In this document: positions 49,877 to 61,055 of the stretch, in pieces
How positions within the stretch are numbered: the first letter of the stretch is position 1
Layout of the letters: each line of letters begins with the position of its first letter
Source: Paragyromitra xinjiangensis
Taxonomy: Eukaryota > Ascomycota > Pezizomycetes > Pezizales > Discinaceae
Reading direction: 5' to 3'
Assembly (NCBI GenBank): GCA_038503065.1
Contig: JBCAMK010000014.1
Location: forward strand, 248,001 to 312,000
Length of the DNA stretch: 64,000 nt
Made by a program: the position numbers and the translations under genes
Notes under the pieces: model-generated
What the model was told of the DNA's origin: nothing
The model's database searches: none
What the model saw: only the letters and a program-made list of their open reading frames with translations

Positions 49877-50967
49877 CCTTCTATTCCTCCCTACGTGTTC
49901 CCAATATTACAACAATCATTTTCTTGTTGATGCGAGTGATACTTCATGTTTCTAACTCCAACGCGTCATCATGAATATATCTCATTAAACCTTCTTCTTA
50001 AACAGAACCAATTACCTAGGAAGTGTGTGTGTAAGAAGCCTATGTCTTACCACATTTTTTTAAACTTTTACTTGGCTGCTCCTTAAGATACTCCCCAATG
50101 CAGATAGATCACCCTCACAGCCACTTCGGTGAATTCACGAAACAGAAAACTACGCAACTATTGAAAGTCATACAGACTTTCGAATATTCCATTTCGTAGA
50201 AAAGACACATTCCTTGAGTAGTCACTGGTAATAACTAGACCATGAACCCTCCTCCGGCAAAGCAAACCCTACCCAACAAAATGAAACATAACCCAAAATG
50301 CAAATTAGCCCACACCGCGATAGCTCAAGCCCCAATTTCAACCCTAACTAACATCCTAAGCTGCTCAGTAACGAATCTTGTGCACCTACACCACCAGTAT
50401 CTCAGCCAAGCCTATTTAGGTCAATAACATTACTCAAACACAGATCAAACCTTTATTGTACTAGCAGATACACGAACGCAAACAGAACTCAAAACTGAAA
50501 CCATAACCCGAACATCGCGCAGGAAACCTCAAACGAATCACAACCCGGGCAAACATGGCACGGGAGCCTGTGACCAAAGTAACAAGGAAGCACTACAATC
50601 AAGAAAACACTGCACCCACACACTAGCTCCTATATATAGGGTGGAAGCTATCATATGGGACATCTACTAGTTAGAATACTAGCAACCTCAAGTACTCATT
50701 CCAGATCATCAATTCTAGCACGCAAGTCAATTCACAGTAAGCATTCACCAGCGAGCAAGTTCACCCGTGATACCAGACCCCCTCCACAAGACCACCTCAC
50801 TCAGGAACACCACAACCACCTCAGCACACAGCAAGGAGAAAGAAAATCATTGGTATGATTAACCGCTCGAGCCCCACTAGATCTATCCACAAAAAGTAAC
50901 CCTCCCAATCCTCCTATCGCTTCCATTTTACAATCTCCCCTCCCACACCGGCATCGGCATGGCGCGT

Positions 50968-51450
50968 TTATTCCTCCTCGACATACTTGTGTCGGATATC
51001 CTTCCACTGTCTCCCCTTGTTTATATTGTCCCACAGTTTGTCGGTAGCTTGGTCGAAGAGGCTATTACACGGGTTAGTTAGCGATGGATTCGTGTTTCGC
51101 CTCCTTCACCTCCTTATCCCCTCTCCCTTCCTCTCCCCCTAACCTAACCCCCGGAGACAAACACACAGAGAGGAAACGAGGATGCAGCATCTACAAGGAC
51201 AGACAGGAAGAACCTACATCTCGAATCCGAAAGCTGACGCAAACACCGTCCCGACGAAAATATAGTTCCTCCTGAACACAGCATTATAGATAGAAGAAGA
51301 GATCTATGCATATCGTTAGCTCAATCGCTCTCCACCCTCCCTCCCCACCCTCCACCCTCCACCCTCCTCCCTCCTCCCCTCATCACTACCCCTCCAATCC
51401 CACCCGCCTTCTCAATCCAAACAGGGAAAACACAAACCACATACCGACAT
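50968..51450 (-). CDS. QCR9: Cytochrome bc1 complex subunit 9 (Qcr9), 3 exons
   Basis: Small single-pass subunit of mitochondrial complex III (ubiquinol-cytochrome c reductase). Exons: 51450-51445 (6 nt, coding only Met-Ser), 51303-51218 (86 nt) and 51061-50968 (94 nt). All junctions have GT/AG and agreeing phase, giving 61 residues (yeast Qcr9 is about 66). The middle exon encodes IYNAVFRRNYIFVGTVFASA, the membrane segment, followed by FGFEI. The last encodes LFDQATDKLWDNINKG and the diagnostic RQWKDIRHKYVEEE. No single frame covers it. Intron 1 (51304-51444) is very G-rich on the transcript. Upstream lies Lunapark on the same strand. Confidence 0.92.
51328..51378 (-). repeat. G-rich tract in QCR9 intron 1 (G-quadruplex candidate)
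   Basis: On plus this reads as CCACCCTCC/CTCC repeats; on the transcribed RNA it is a series of more than eight GGG runs separated by one to four bases (GGAGGGTGGAGGGTGGGG-like). That meets the usual four-tract criterion for a quadruplex. It sits between the 6-nt first coding exon and the acceptor. Confidence 0.7.
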
Positions 51451-52026
51451 CCTTAACTTCGCTTTGGAAGACAAAAATTGAATAGTGCGGTTATCCGGAT
51501 TAGATTGATTGAGTTGTGTCGATGCAAAAACGTTTCACCGGGTATGTAGTGTGGTAAAGTTAGTCAGCCGTCTCCCCCCACTAAACCCCCCGTGATTGGA
51601 TATCCGGAGTACCGGGTTTTCCCGAGTGATGCTTAGATCTCACAGCAGCTCCACGCTTTACACTCTACGGGGGTTGTATTGTTTGGGTGTGTAAACTTTT
51701 ATACGATATCTCATCTCCCAGCTAAAATACAAGCAAGTAAAAGAGAAAGCGAGGAAAGTAAAAATAAAATAAAAAAGCACAAAAGACGACAATAAAAAGA
51801 TCAAATCCGCCTAGCACCAGATACGAAACCGCAAAATACAAAGCAAAAACAAAGCAGTCTTGCCAGAGAGTGATGCGCAGGAAGATCTCTTACGCATTAG
51901 TACAACAGTGGTCAAATCATCTCTTTACTCCCTCTCGCCATCGCATCCACAAATGAAATAATGATAAACTATCGCCTATAAGCATCCCCACACGCAAAAA
52001 AGACCAAATCTATATAAGACACAAAA
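51451..52026. other. Spacer between QCR9 and Lunapark
   Basis: Holds the QCR9 promoter and leader, and the Lunapark 3' UTR (A-rich around 51720-51850). No gene or RNA seen. Confidence 0.5.
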
Positions 52027-53343
52027 CTAAGCCTTCTTTCTCCCTCTCGTGGCCTTCACCTTCGCCTTCGCTTTCGGAGGTTCCTCTTCCTCTTCCTCTT
52101 CCTCACTCTCACTGCTTTCCTCGGATTCCTCGGCCTCTACTTCCTTCTCCTTCTCCTCCTCTTCCTTCTTCGCCTTACTCCTTGTGGTCCTAACACTCTC
52201 ACTCGGTGTCGGACTCTTTGATCTCCTCTTAACCTCAACTTCAGGCACTGTCAACTCTTCCGACATTCGGCTAGATGGTCTACTCGACGCTCTACTCGGC
52301 GGTTCGCTCGCCCGTCCATTCATCATACCACATCTCGCACATGCCCACCCCTCCATATCATCCAGATTCCGAGTTCCTGGTGGTGCCAGCCCGTTCACCA
52401 TCCTACAATTCCGGCAAATAAGCGCATACCGATTCTTCGCGCTCGTCTCGTCCTCCCCGACCAGCACATCGAGGAGTCGATCATACCAGCGCGGGGACAT
52501 GACCTCCTCCGGCGAAATATGCTGCTGCGAAGACGGACGTGTAGTTGTCGGGGGGAGATTAAGCATAGGGGGCGGACCAGACCTTTGCACCGGGTTTGGA
52601 TTAGAACGGGGTTGCGAGAGCTGCTGCTGTGCCATTAGCTGCTGCTGAACAAGCTGTTGCTGAATCTGCTGCGGAGTAGTTGGGACTGGTGGAGGACCGC
52701 TGGGACGTTGTCGTAGCTGTGGAGCTGGGGTTCCCGGAGTTGATTTCTTCTTGTCTTCGGGGGTGGCGGCAGCACCGCCATACTTCTCGATGATGGATTG
52801 GGTAGTAGAGAATTTTGTAGCGGCTTTGAGTTTTTCGACTGTGTCTCGTTGTTTTTTCTGCAGGTAGTCGAGTTTGGACTCTGCGTTCCCAATACGGTTA
52901 TTGTAGTATAAATCGAGTAGCTTCCTCACGGACCAGATCCTGGGTTTTGTCAGCATAGCTCGAGTAAGGTGCAGGAAAAGACATACCCAAGTGGCCCACC
53001 CACTATTCCCCCGATTTCCGGGGGTCCTGCTTCTTTCCATCCGACGACGAAGACGATCACGACGACGTAGAGGATCCATGCAAAGACGGTGTAGAGTGTG
53101 AAGAGACCTTTGTAGCGGCGGGAGCGTTGGCGGAGGATAGCGAGTTTAGAGGTCTGGGTTTGGATTTGAGAGGCGAGTTTTGCAAGGACCCGTTCAAAAG
53201 AGTCGGGGGAGTTGTCTTCGCCCTGTTGTGGGGTGTTAGTGTCTTCTTGTCTGTCCTCATCTCGGGGCGTTGACGAAACAAAGGGCGGCAAAGGAGATGG
53301 AGGGGGGTGATGCAACACTCACTCTGCTGAATGGCCAGACCAT
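52027..53343 (-). CDS. Lunapark family ER-junction protein, 3 exons
   Basis: Lunapark (Lnp1) stabilises three-way junctions of the tubular endoplasmic reticulum. Exons 53343-53323 (MVWPFSR), 53222-52987 and 52939-52027 join in phase to give 389 residues. The N-terminus continues GEDNSPDSFERVLAKLASQI, a coiled region, then two membrane segments (LFTLYTVFAWILYVVVIVFV and a second around IGGIVGGPLGIW), a second coiled coil (NRIGNAESKLDYLQKKQRDT) and a Pro/Gln-rich linker. The Lunapark zinc ribbon follows: WYDRLLDVLVGEDETSAKNR, then CRNC, then CARC. The tail is Glu/Ser-rich and ends with Lys/Arg-rich TRGRKKA. The Gln-rich linker has QQ repeats. Intact. Both termini should face the cytosol. Confidence 0.93.
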
Positions 53344-53930
53344 GGTTGTGATCGTGGGGGTTGTGATTTTTTCAGAATGGATAAGGATCGATGGGGGAAG
53401 GAGGACAGGATTTCAGCAACTCTACAGAAAGAAAATCAGGGAGAGAAAAATATAAAGGAATGTGGTGGAGGAGACGGAGGTGGTGGTGGATAGAAGAGGC
53501 TGAATATCTGGAGTAGTGGTGTCTCTCTATCTCTCTCTCTCCCTCTCTCTCCTCTGCTCTCTCCTCCGCTTTCCTCTCCAACTCTCACGAGTCCAAAGGC
53601 CACGGCGACAATTCGCGTGTCATTACGCATGTATCACGTGAGTGGACAGCAGACAGACAGAGACAGGAACCGATGATACGCACACTCATGAATGCTCTTA
53701 CATACACACATATACATACATACAATTGGGCCCCTTGCAGCAAATCCCACATAATCTGTATTCTTTTCCGAGCATCTCCATGCGGGCCGCTTCCTGTCAT
53801 TCGCGATATTTTCGACTTTTTTTTTCCCTTCAAAAATTTACCCTTTAATCCACAAGAGACATTAATACAATCCTAATGTTTGTTTATTTCTTTTACCGTG
53901 GAAGTGCAAACCCGCGGCTGTAAACATCTA
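53344..53930. promoter_or_regulatory. Lunapark upstream region with CT microsatellite
   Basis: Contains the Lunapark promoter and the 3' UTR of the dehydratase gene upstream on the same strand. A CT-rich run (about 53522-53573) reads as GA repeats on the Lunapark sense strand, roughly 200 bp before its start. Such GA/CT tracts are common near fungal promoters; no factor can be named. Confidence 0.5.
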
Positions 53931-54546
53931 CTACTTTTTCCCCCCCGCACAAGGCCCACACTCCTGCACTCCCTGTCCCAAAAGACTATCTAAAACATTT
54001 CCCCCCGCCGTCCCCGTCCCCTCTGCCGGGTGCAACGTTTCAGCACTCGCATCACCCAGCTCAGCGCCTCTCTCGTCGCAGAATTTAGCCATCTCGACAT
54101 CTTTGATAGACAGCCCCAAAGGAGAATGTGTAGTCCAACGGATCACAACTTTATTATACACCTGGGTAATTTCAGTCAGCCGACTATTGTTTCCTGCGGC
54201 TGCGGTAGAGAACCCACGTTTGCCCATTCTGGGTGGTGCCGTTTTTGTTTACATTGTTCTGCGATTTGATTGATGAATATCTACTCTCTCGCTACTGTTA
54301 AACTGTCCCCCTTGCTACTTCCTCTACGCAAGAGCTACGAACCATCGTTGTCTTGAATGTTCGGAACTCGAACTTTCGTTCCAGTCCCATTTGTGTTGCA
54401 CTCAATGTCCATTTGCCTTGAAGGAGTCGAAGAGCTTCCTCTTTCGTGGCGTCTTCGGTTCCGGCAGACCATATGGGACCGGATGACATGCTTCGCGATG
54501 TGAACGAGGTTAGGAAGCGACGGGGAAGACGAAGGCGGAGGGCCAT
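53931..54546 (-). CDS. Pterin-4a-carbinolamine dehydratase (PCD/DCoH), 3 exons
   Basis: Dehydrates 4a-hydroxytetrahydrobiopterin, recycling the pterin cofactor after aromatic hydroxylation. Exons 54546-54343, 54280-54218 and 54161-53931 give 165 residues. The first encodes MALRLRLPRRFLTSFTSRSM, Arg-rich without acids, a likely mitochondrial presequence, then the domain start LLQGKWTLSATQMGLERKFE and FRTFKTTM. The second gives IFINQIAEQCKQKRHHPEWAN, containing the HHPEW active-site motif. The third gives VYNKVVIRWTTHSPLGLSIK and DVEMAKFCDE, completing the fold. The last 45 residues form a Gly/Ala/Glu-rich tail beyond the usual domain, ending CGPCAGGKK. Intact; the mitochondrial location is inferred. 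Confidence 0.9.
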
Positions 54547-57500
54547 TTTTTGTTTTGTTGGTGTTGATGAGGTGCGGCTCTGAGATGACGTTGTGGTGAG
54601 TGCCCTGTGCCCTTAACCCTGGGGGGTAAGGAGATTTTGACAGGTTTCTTAGGCGGAAGTACCAGAAGGGGCTACGCAGCCTGCGGTAGAGAATAAATCA
54701 GAGGAGCAGTCAGCGTAAAACTTCATGCCTTTGCTCTGCCCTTCTTTTACAAACAAATTACAACAGCCCATAACACCATAACACTCTAAAATCAATTTGC
54801 AAACCGGTAGTTAAGGAATAGGCTACGTTATTTATCCCACTCCCATTTAACCCGCTACAGAAACTCTTTAATTACTCTGGATCACATCCAACACTCCCAT
54901 AATCCTAGCACAATATCTCCACCCGCTATAATAGAGTACACCTTTCGATGTCATTCATCTTCTCCCCACTGAGAAGTTTCATATATGAGTGCACTATGAC
55001 TGGCGTAGTGTAAGATGCAAAGGTCTGCCACGCATCACGTGAGCAGGGTTAGGGTAGACTGCGAGTGATCAATGAATTCTTCCACACTTCAACGTTTTGT
55101 GAGGTGCCCGCTCTCGGGGAGCTTATCATCTCTGTGTCTGATATTCCTTCTCTCCGTATTCTGAAAGCAGGGGGTTATCTCCTCGTCTATTCGGGAACTG
55201 GATGTAGTGAACGTTGAGCCCCTGCGTTAGGCTGGTAAGGCAATAGATCGCCGGTAATGTTGTCTCTAATTGCCCTAAATAAAGCGCTGGTCGTAAATAG
55301 ACTAGCGGTAGAGGCCATATGATCTGGATAGGTGAAGAGGTGGTACAAGAGACACAACGTTTCGTTGGCGGTGATTGCTGTGAATAAAGGCCAGGTAACA
55401 CTACTAGTGTTGGTGGACCACATGTACCGTCATTTATGCCTACGTGTTGAGTTGAGTGGGTGATCCTAACGCAGAGGGCATGTATCCCTTTTGGGGTAGA
55501 TTGTAATCTTTCTCTGCAAATCCCAAGCTTCTAGCAACGAAGGATGCGAGAGTGCTATTCCTAGTAGCGAGCCGAGCTTCATGCTCAATGTTTTATTGTA
55601 CAGTTTTATTAGCAACTTATGGCAACCCATTTAATGCAGCATTTAGGTTCTGGAGCAAGCTGTTGAAGTTGGAATGTTCTTCTAATTCAAGTTTTCGTCT
55701 TAAAGCATGTGTCACTCGCCAAAGGAAAAATCTCTGCCTGCCGATATATACGTAGGTACAGCAGACTACGATCCGAAAACCGAATAAACCTCGGAGTCAG
55801 ATCATAATTCAATCCACGCTTTTCGAGGCCCCTATGGTCCCCACGCTGTCGAATCATTGTTTCCTGGGAGTTCTTTCAGGTAGAACCGAGTCCGAGGCAT
55901 TGAGGTTATCAATCAGAAAATGGTCAAGCGTGAATTCGTATCGCAAAAGCTTCCCTTTCTTATCCTTTGGCCATCCTCAATGGATAGAAGGAAAAGGAGC
56001 TGACAACCATACCATGCCCTGCAATCTCTATAAAGAACTTCTTCTAGGCCCCGAAATCTTTCCGAATGGAGCTTGTGCGTAATGTGGAAGGCTGTGAGCC
56101 TCTCGCCTGCCTGGTAGCTCTCCATGAAGGCAACAACTTCTCGAGCTCTGCCTCTGAATAGTTACCCTTAGGCATTGCATGTATGATAGACTATCAAGCA
56201 AATGCCCCAGTTCAAATAAGGTGTTCCGCTGCTAGAACGTAGAGGTGGACAAGTGAATGTAGAAGTAGGTGCGGGAGTAGATACAGGCTGCTTCCGAGTT
56301 CATGATAAATTTCTGTCAGTCTTTGTCTCTTCGCTCCTCTCTAGTAACCAAATAAACATACATGATGCGAGAGGCGGGGGAAGTAGCTCACCGTGCTAAC
56401 AAGTATCCGCGTGCAATAACGAACTTTGTTTGTCCTCTTGTTACCTTTTTAATCAACATCTTTAATCAGGTTATCAATTCCTACACTAAGAGGCGTCCAA
56501 TTTTAATCTTCCAATCCTGTTTATCAGATAATCTCCAATTAAATGTTCGATTAGGGAACTGTAGCTTCAAGCTGGTGTTAGTTGGGTTTTGTCGTATCGT
56601 TGATGAGGTAGGTGAGAGTTTTAGGAGAAGAATAAAGGTGGTGATGTGCTCCTACTTATTCTACGGGGAGCATCTCATGACTGGTTAACAAGTCTTGGCA
56701 TTGCGGACGGAACTAAACTGGAATCGACCGTCGTCAACATACTATTTGCCATGCAACCAAGGGTCGTATATCTTTATTACATGTGCTTAGTCGGCTAGTT
56801 AGGTTTCACGTCCCACGTTTACTATAGAAAGTAACCTACAAAGAAAAAAGTCAGGAACCTAGACGTGTATTAACGCTTGCTTCATTCGTTATCTAGGTCA
56901 ATGAATAAACGATGAATAGACGAATAAGTACAAGCACACGACACAGAACAACCAAGCACAGTGGAGTAGAGTAGAGGTAGAAAATAATATTAAACCAATT
57001 TCAAGAGATAAACTAATACCAAACCGTCCAACTAAATATATACGTCCATACTACAACTTAGACTTCCTCGCCATCTCCCACTCTCCACCAAAGCAGAGCT
57101 TCGCCCGACGTCTCGCATAGTCTTGTCACACATGTACAGTCGCGTTCGCGAAGTCCTAGCACCCTGCAAACTATTGACAGCAAACCAAACTGTTGCAGAT
57201 CGAGCTAGGGAAAGTAAATTAAAAGAGAAGAAAACTATGGAAATACTGAGATCTGAATAACATCTAACAACTTCATATCACTACTTCCTACAGAAATTAT
57301 AGTCTCAATCTGCTAGCAGTCGTGCTCAACAAAGAGGAGGGTGCCAAGACTTTTCGAACGGGACTGTACATTGTGTAGTTCACCAAAATCGGTACCAAGC
57401 AAACCGACATCTGCGAAATGAGAGCTCAACGGGGACGTACGAACCGGGTATGATATCCACCGATTGTTGCAAGAGATTTCTTATCGGTATCTTCGTTAAT

Positions 57501-60128
57501 ACTTAAGACCTTGCTTGCTTAGACTAGTTAGAATCCGTAAGTAAACATTTTCTTTAAGTGCTCACTTGGCTCGAAGTATACTTCCACGGAGATCCACTAT
57601 CCAATATGAACAAAACCCAACGAGCCTGCTGTCTATAATCGACAAGAAACGGAAATATCGTTCGCTTGTTCGGACCGTAGATGTAGCCATCAACTACTTC
57701 TGCCACCTTCTTAGCATCGTCTTTAGTTGCCTTGGAAAGGTACGCTATTCCTAATTCTTCTGCGACCCTACTTTCCAGCTTTTGATGAGTAATATCCGTG
57801 AGTATTACATTGTAATCACCGGGGTACAAGCCGATCTCTGGGTTGATATCATGGATACATGCATCACTAAACTGCCCACTTTTCATAGCCTCTTGTTAGT
57901 GCTTGCAGCAGAAAAAGGCCTTCGGATCTGTTTGCGAATAAGAGAGGCGCTGACTGATAGTAACGTGACTCGGAAATCCAGAGAAGAGAGGTTGAATGTT
58001 AGGGATATCAAAGGACTTCTGGTGGCTAATGGCCTTAAACATGGTGGCTGTAGCAGAGCGCTAAGCAAAGGACCCGACAGATGAAGGCAAGGCGTCAGTC
58101 ATGCAAGGCAACCATTGATTGCTTGCCTAAGTTACCCGGCGTTAGTCGTTGTTTTAGCCAAGCTCTGAAACTAAACGGGATTGGGGCTATTCGAGATTTG
58201 TAACTTGACATAATAAACAAGAACCTTTTATGATTAACCAGCCGGTTAAGGCTCCAGCCTCGGAGAAGTATCCCGCCTAGCGCCGTGACCATTTCCTAAA
58301 ACAAAACTCATAACTTAGCTAAAACGATCGTTGCAACAGTGGACTAATATACACCATCCTGAAATGTCAGCCAGATTGAAATATCTTCTTTAGCTGGATC
58401 TTTTTGGATCTCGCAGCGCTCAAAACTCTCTAACCACTTGCGTATAGCCTTATCACCCCCATAAATAACCTTCATGGTATAGTATCTGATCTTAATGACC
58501 ATCATGGACCTCCGCAAGGGTTTCGATATCTCTGGTTTGACGTTTTCGCCATCGTAATCTCAATGTCGTTGACTGACAGTCCTTGACTTCAGCTTCGTAA
58601 TATTGAATGCCTGATTGGGTATCTTCAATGTTGTGATATCGATATCATCCATTGATAATCTTATATATCTGCTCCAAGGTTTTAGATGTTCCATTCCGCT
58701 CTAAGTCCTTTGATTTCGCTCTCAGCTTTTAACCTTTCCGATCCCGCCGGGACCAGCGTGTTATTGCCACAGCGAAAGTAGCAATGGAGGTCACTGAAAT
58801 ATCTCTTGAATATGAACAGGCCCAGAAAAATAATATCCGTTAGTCAGTCAGTCGTAATCATTGATGAGGAGCGAGAGGGTTATTTCTAGAGTTTATAATT
58901 GTTAATTAGTTAATGAAAGTTAGATCGTGTGCATATGAAAATGAAATTATTGGTTCTGGGTGGAATTTTTTGCGGCCGAGAAATAAGCTCAACTGTTGAA
59001 AGTTCGGGGAGTTTAGTGTTTGTCAGAGTACCTAGAACCGTAGGCAGGCTAGCTTATACCAAGGAGGGTGTTTGTGTTACCATGCATAGCTTGGCAATGA
59101 GGTGTCTAAGCACATGGGATTAGGTTTAGCTGGCTCTAGCCATAGCCGCTGGTAGCCTGACAATCTAGCCAAGTCACTTTTTCACCCGTAAGAACCTCCC
59201 CATCACTCTTTTCCACTCGTCTCGCCGTCCCAAAACATCTCTCTCTCCAACTCCCATCGCTTCGCTCCTCAGATTGATGTACATATACGACACTACAATA
59301 AACTGTTTACAATCTGTTTCATCTCTTTCCATCAATCCATTCATCTGCCCAACCCACAGCCATCCTCTTGCGAGAGTGAAGGCTGTAACTGATTTATTCC
59401 TAGTAATATCTCGGTACCCCGTCGGGCACACAGCAATTGGCTCTCACAGAGTCCCAGGAAGCGGGGATTAGTCTCCTTGCTTCTTTGGAAGATCGCGATT
59501 AAGCCGGAATCCCGTCTGTTTGGTGGTGAGGGTTTGACTATGATGGTTTTACATTTCTGAGTGTTTGAGTAAAAGTTTGATTTCGCCTGTGCTGGGAATA
59601 CGTAATAGGCGTAGATTTAGTCAGCGGTTACGGAGGTACCCAGATAGATCGGCCTGATGATAACTAGATAGATAAGACCAAGAGTCGGCCGCGCGGAGGA
59701 TGAAGTATAGCCAGCAACATTATCCCAAGATCGATTGCAGATGGCACTGCAGTCTCCATAATAAGAACGGATGTAAATAAAATATTCGGGTCTCGTTCTG
59801 TGACCTGCAGACATTAATGGCCGGGTAACATATCCTCCTCTCTGTGACCCTCTGCATTCTGATTGAGCCACAGATTGTTGAGTCGCCCCTTCCAACTGTG
59901 CCCGGGTCCGAAACTTTCCACGGTTTCCTTCTTTCCCAGACAACCAGCCAGCAGCCAAAGACACGCCAACAGAACCTCAAAGACCTCCCCCCCACACCAC
60001 CACCCACACATAACCTCCCATAACCCTTCAACTGAGAAAAGCCATCTTTAAACTATCATCTATCTATCTCCACTTAGGATCTTCCTCTTACCCCTTCCTC
60101 TCGTAACCGCTGCTCTCTCGCTTTCGCC
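54547..60128. other. Gene-poor tract with one decayed relic
   Basis: The first 200 bases are the dehydratase promoter. From 55 to 59.5 kb only short frames occur. The relic at 57.5-58.7 kb is listed separately. The last part (about 59850-60128) is pyrimidine-rich and forms the promoter and leader of the Sec4 gene. Frames at 59174-59431 and 59617-59964 (minus) match no family and are not called. Confidence 0.45.
57554..58740 (-). pseudogene. Decayed gene with a retropepsin-like DSG segment
   Basis: Fragments on minus appear in order but in different frames. A coiled-coil piece (ERLKAESEIKGLRAEWNI) lies near 58685-58740. The frame beginning MVIKIRYYTMKVIYGGDKAI continues through KWLESFERCEIQKDP to LTFQDGVY (about 58355-58515). 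A 110-residue frame at 57554-57886 contains GIAYLSKATKDDAKKVAEVV and ends RWVLFILDSGSPWKYTSS. The hydrophobic strand followed by DSGS resembles the active-site loop of retropepsin-like aspartic proteases. Stops and frame changes separate the pieces, so the gene looks inactive unless introns rejoin them. Family assignment is tentative. Confidence 0.35.

Positions 60129-61055
<927 letters not shown>

Larger units (their letters stand above)
36241..50967. other. Long gene-poor, AT-rich tract
   Basis: Nearly 15 kb with no recognised gene. The first few hundred bases are the upstream region of the RRM-like gene. Features worth naming are listed separately: a TTGTCAC heptamer repeat, a 20-bp direct repeat at 40.6 kb, an unrecognised 165-residue frame at 40.75 kb, a strong hairpin at 45.6 kb, a TAA microsatellite at 46.7 kb, a GC-rich island at 47 kb and a CAAG repeat at 49.86 kb. 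A 194-residue frame at 39503-40087 (plus) is Phe/Leu/Tyr-rich with no motif and is not called. The tract is probably old repeats that have decayed, but no terminal repeat or polymerase motif could be found by eye. Confidence 0.45.

Noticed and set aside
52049..52648. 199-residue plus-strand frame rich in Ser/Leu
   Set aside because: Antisense shadow of the Glu/Ser/Lys-rich tail of Lunapark.
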